DNA from: Pandoraea norimbergensis
Lineage (GTDB): Bacteria > Pseudomonadota > Gammaproteobacteria > Burkholderiales > Burkholderiaceae
Length of the DNA stretch: 64,000 nt
Assembly (NCBI RefSeq): GCF_001465545.3
Contig: NZ_CP013480.3
Coordinates: forward strand, 3,224,001-3,288,000
Direction: 5' to 3'
Position numbers and translations under genes: made by a program. Numbering within the stretch: the stretch's first letter is position 1; the number at the start of each line of letters is the position of its first letter. This document shows positions 60,923-64,000 of the stretch, piece after piece. The notes beneath the pieces are model-generated. The model saw only the letters and a program-made list of their open reading frames with translations. It did no database searches and had not been told where the DNA came from.

Positions 60923-61025
60923 ACTTGCTCCTGAAAAACCTGAGATACTCCGCAGACTTGCCCCACTGGCGCCTCGGAGTGTGCTGAATTACGCAGCGGT
61001 TCGCGCTTTGTGCGCGCCGTAACGG

Positions 61026-61031
61026 TATAAT
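61026..61031 (+). promoter_or_regulatory. Possible dapC -10 box
   Basis: TATAAT at 61026-61031 within GGTATAATTTTCG would give a leader of about 200 bases before the GTG start of dapC. No good -35 lies at 16-18 bases (TTCGCG at 61000-61005 has a 20-base spacer). It is the only recognisable element in the 313-base gap between the DMT gene and dapC. Confidence 0.4.
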
Positions 61032-61235
61032 TTTCGCTTTACCGATCTTGCCATTCTTGGGCGCGTCCGGGAACCCCTTCGTGTGATGTGGCTTATACAC
61101 GGCGCGCTACCCAACGCCGGGCGTCCCATGTCAACATCCGGTATCCCGGCACGAATCCTGCACCGGATGCGCCGTATCCTCGCGACAACGCCATAGCGCC
61201 TTGCGAGCCCTAGCCCTGAGTCTGTTTGAATTCTC

Positions 61236-62450
61236 GTGAACCCATTACTCGACAAGCTCCAGCCCTATCCCTTTGAACGCCTGAAAGCGCTCGTGGCCGA
61301 TGTCACGCCCGCTGCCGCGTACAAGGCCATCAGCTTCGGTATCGGGGAGCCCAAGCACCCCACGCCGCAGTTCATCAAGGAAGCCCTGATCGAAGGGCTG
61401 GGCGGTCTCTCGAACTACCCGGCGACGGCCGGCGGCGAGCCGCTGCGCGCCTCCATCGCCGCATGGCTGGAGCGCCGCTACGCGCTGCCCAATGTGAACC
61501 CGGCCACCGAAGTGCTGCCGGTCACCGGCTCGCGCGAAGCGCTGTTCTCGTTCGCCCAGGCGGTGGTCGACGGCAGCAAGCCCGGTGCGCGCGTGCTGTG
61601 CCCGAATCCGTTCTATCAAATCTATGAGGGTGCGACGCTGCTCGCCGGCGCCACGCCCTATTTCGCCGACAGCGATCCGGCCCGCAACTTCGCCCCCGAC
61701 TACGACGCCGTGCCGGCGGACGTGTGGCGCGACGTGCAGTTGGTCTTCCTGTGCTCGCCGGGCAACCCGACCGGCGCGGTACTCAATCTGGCCGACTGGA
61801 AGCGCTTGTTCGAACTCTCGGACGAGTACGGTTTCGTGATCGCCTCCGACGAGTGCTACTCCGAGATCTATTTCGACGAAGAACGCGCGCCGTTGGGCGG
61901 TCTGGCGGCGGCCCATCAGTTGGGTCGCGGTTTCGAGCGTCTGGTGGTGTTCTCGAGCCTGTCGAAGCGCTCGAACGTGCCGGGCATGCGCTCGGGGTTC
62001 GTGGCGGGCGATGCGGCCATTCTCAAGAAATTCCTGCTGTACCGCACCTACCACGGTTGCGCCATGAGCCCGGCCGTGCAGGCTGCGAGCATTGCCGCGT
62101 GGAACGACGAAGCGCACGTGCGCCTGAATCGCAGCAAGTACTTGAAGAAATTCCAGACCGTCACGCCGATGCTGGCCGAAGTGCTCGACGTGCGCCTGCC
62201 CGACGCCGGCTTCTATCTGTGGGCCAAGGTCGACGAAAAGACCGGCCTGTCGGACACGGAATTCACGCGTCAGTTGCTGGCGCAATACAATGTCGCCGTA
62301 CTGCCCGGGTCGTATCTGGGACGCGCGGCGCACGGCACCAACCCGGCTGAGAACTACGTGCGCATCGCCCTCGTGGCCGATGTGGACGAATGCACCGAAG
62401 GCGCGCAACGCATCGTGCAGTTCTGCCAGTCGCTGAACCAATCCCGTTAA
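61236..62450 (+). CDS. dapC: Succinyldiaminopimelate transaminase
   Basis: DapC transaminates N-succinyl-2-amino-6-ketopimelate in lysine and peptidoglycan-precursor synthesis. The 404-residue fold-type I PLP enzyme has FLCSPGNPTGAVL, SDECYSEIYFDE and the PLP Lys244 in VVFSSLSKRSNVPGMRSGF. The N-terminus MNPLLDKLQPYPFERLKAL is the DapC type. The start is GTG at 61236 with a weak ribosome-binding site. dapD follows 25 bases later, which settles the function among aminotransferases. Confidence 0.96.
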   Translation: MNPLLDKLQPYPFERLKALVADVTPAAAYKAISFGIGEPKHPTPQFIKEALIEGLGGLSNYPATAGGEPLRASIAAWLERRYALPNVNPATEVLPVTGSREALFSFAQAVVDGSKPGARVLCPNPFYQIYEGATLLAGATPYFADSDPARNFAPDYDAVPADVWRDVQLVFLCSPGNPTGAVLNLADWKRLFELSDEYGFVIASDECYSEIYFDEERAPLGGLAAAHQLGRGFERLVVFSSLSKRSNVPGMRSGFVAGDAAILKKFLLYRTYHGCAMSPAVQAASIAAWNDEAHVRLNRSKYLKKFQTVTPMLAEVLDVRLPDAGFYLWAKVDEKTGLSDTEFTRQLLAQYNVAVLPGSYLGRAAHGTNPAENYVRIALVADVDECTEGAQRIVQFCQSLNQSR

Positions 62451-62475
62451 TCTTTTTTAGCTTCACATTCTCGCC

Positions 62476-63303
<828 letters not shown>

Positions 63304-63349
63304 TTTTCCGTCGCCGTCAAGGCGACATCGAACTCAGGAGTTTCAGGCG

Positions 63350-63697
63350 ATGACGGCAGTGCTGTACGGCATTCCCAACTGCGATACCGTGAAGAAGGCG
63401 CGCACGTGGCTCGACGAGCATGGCGTGGCGTATGACTTTCACGACTTCAAGAAGGCGGGCGTGTCCGACGCACTGCTGAGCACCTGGCTCGCCCAGGTGC
63501 CGCTCACCACGTTGCTCAACCGCAAGGGCACAACGTGGCGCAAGCTCACGCCGGAACAACAGGCCGCGGCCGCCGAAGCACCGGCGGCCCGCGTGCTGAT
63601 GATCGAAAACCCGTCGCTCATCAAGCGCCCCGTGCTGGTGGCCGACGGCAAGGTTTCAGTGGGCTTTACGCCCGACAGTTACGCTTCACGATTCTGA
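63350..63697 (+). CDS. ArsC/Spx-family thioredoxin-fold protein (YffB-like)
   Basis: The 115-residue protein has the ArsC/Spx fold: [20 protein letters not shown] with a single N-terminal Cys in the CxxxK-type site, [20 protein letters not shown] and [20 protein letters not shown] at 63350 follows CAGGAG. A longer frame into dapD is spurious. True arsenate reductases need further Cys or a redoxin partner and sit in ars operons. This one lies between dapD and dapE, where YffB-like members are common with no proven role. Confidence 0.92.
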   Translation: MTAVLYGIPNCDTVKKARTWLDEHGVAYDFHDFKKAGVSDALLSTWLAQVPLTTLLNRKGTTWRKLTPEQQAAAAEAPAARVLMIENPSLIKRPVLVADGKVSVGFTPDSYASRF

Positions 63698-63701
63698 TTT
63701 C

Positions 63702-64000
63702 ATGACACTCTCCCAAGGCGCCACGCTGGCGCTCACCGAGCAACTGATCGCCCGTCACTCGGTGACGCCCGAAGACCGCGACTGCCAGAGCATTCTGTCG
63801 CGCCGCCTTGAAGCGATCGGCTTCGCGTGCGAAACCATTGCATCGAACGGTGTAACGAACCTGTGGGCCGTCAAGCGCGGCACACGCGGCACCGACGGCA
63901 AGCTGCTCGTGTTCGCCGGCCATACCGACGTGGTGCCGACCGGCCCGGTCGAGCAGTGGCACTCGGACCCGTTTGCGCCGACACATCGCGACGGCATGCT
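63702..64000 (+). CDS. dapE: Succinyl-diaminopimelate desuccinylase (partial, cut by window end)
   Basis: DapE releases L,L-diaminopimelate. About 99 N-terminal residues are present: [39 protein letters not shown] and [15 protein letters not shown] with the first zinc-binding His. Then comes [13 protein letters not shown] at the window edge. Its start lies 4 bases after the preceding stop, completing the dapC-dapD-spx-dapE operon. Full length should be about 375-380 residues. Confidence 0.96.
   Translation, partial: MTLSQGATLALTEQLIARHSVTPEDRDCQSILSRRLEAIGFACETIASNGVTNLWAVKRGTRGTDGKLLVFAGHTDVVPTGPVEQWHSDPFAPTHRDGM

Noticed and set aside
63350..63697. Arsenate reductase of an ars operon
   Set aside because: Only one Cys is in the active-site position, and the gene is embedded in the dap operon without arsR, arsB or redox partners.

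Overview
The window is high-GC, tightly packed DNA from a beta-proteobacterium of the order Burkholderiales. Gene content, protein wording and gene order (rpsB-tsf-pyrH-frr-uppS-cdsA-dxr-rseP-bamA-skp-lpxD-fabZ-lpxA-lpxB-rnhB; smc-zipA-ligA; guaB-guaA; dapC-dapD-dapE) fit Burkholderiaceae. Pandoraea is my best guess at genus, but this is recognition from memory, not a search. No rRNA, tRNA, CRISPR array, insertion sequence or prophage was seen.

Region 1 (1-17.9 kb) is the accessory part. It starts with an AaeB/AaeX/AaeA-type efflux operon (FUSC protein, DUF1656 peptide, HlyD adaptor, outer-membrane lipoprotein) behind a LysR regulator. A second LysR gene diverges from a short-chain dehydrogenase whose usual YxxxK catalytic pair is missing. 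Next comes a GntR regulator followed by an alpha/beta hydrolase, an iron alcohol dehydrogenase, an MFS transporter and a di-iron fatty-acid-hydroxylase-type membrane protein. A near-identical 16-base element lies in front of the hydrolase and in front of the transporter, which suggests one regulon for uptake and breakdown of an unidentified ester or alcohol. Then come a Tat-type alpha/beta hydrolase, a DEDDh exonuclease, an AT-richer gene for a uracil-DNA-glycosylase-like protein, and a secreted SGNH hydrolase divergent from a LysR gene with three TGAATTCA palindromes in or beside the gap.

Region 2 (17.9-30.7 kb) holds purine synthesis (guaB and guaA with a membrane protein between them), a DMT exporter, rnfH-ratA divergent from smpB, an NfeD/SPFH membrane pair, and phosphoenolpyruvate synthase (ppsA) divergent from its regulatory kinase/phosphotransferase (ppsR). 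An imperfect 20-base inverted repeat lies between the last two.

Region 3 (29.9-46 kb), all on the minus strand, is the translation and envelope supercluster. It runs from ribosomal protein S2 through elongation factor Ts, UMP kinase, ribosome recycling factor, undecaprenyl and phospholipid precursors, isoprenoid synthesis, the sigma-E protease, outer-membrane protein assembly and chaperone, and lipid A synthesis, to RNase HII and an RNA methyltransferase. bamA and skp both appear to start with TTG.

Region 4 (46-64 kb) contains map, glnD and an RsuA/RluF-type pseudouridine synthase with an Arg/Gly-rich array of eight 33-residue repeats (99-base DNA repeats). It continues with def, ligA, zipA and smc on the minus strand, another DMT exporter, and the succinylase lysine/diaminopimelate genes dapC, dapD, a Spx/ArsC-like protein and dapE, the last cut by the window end.
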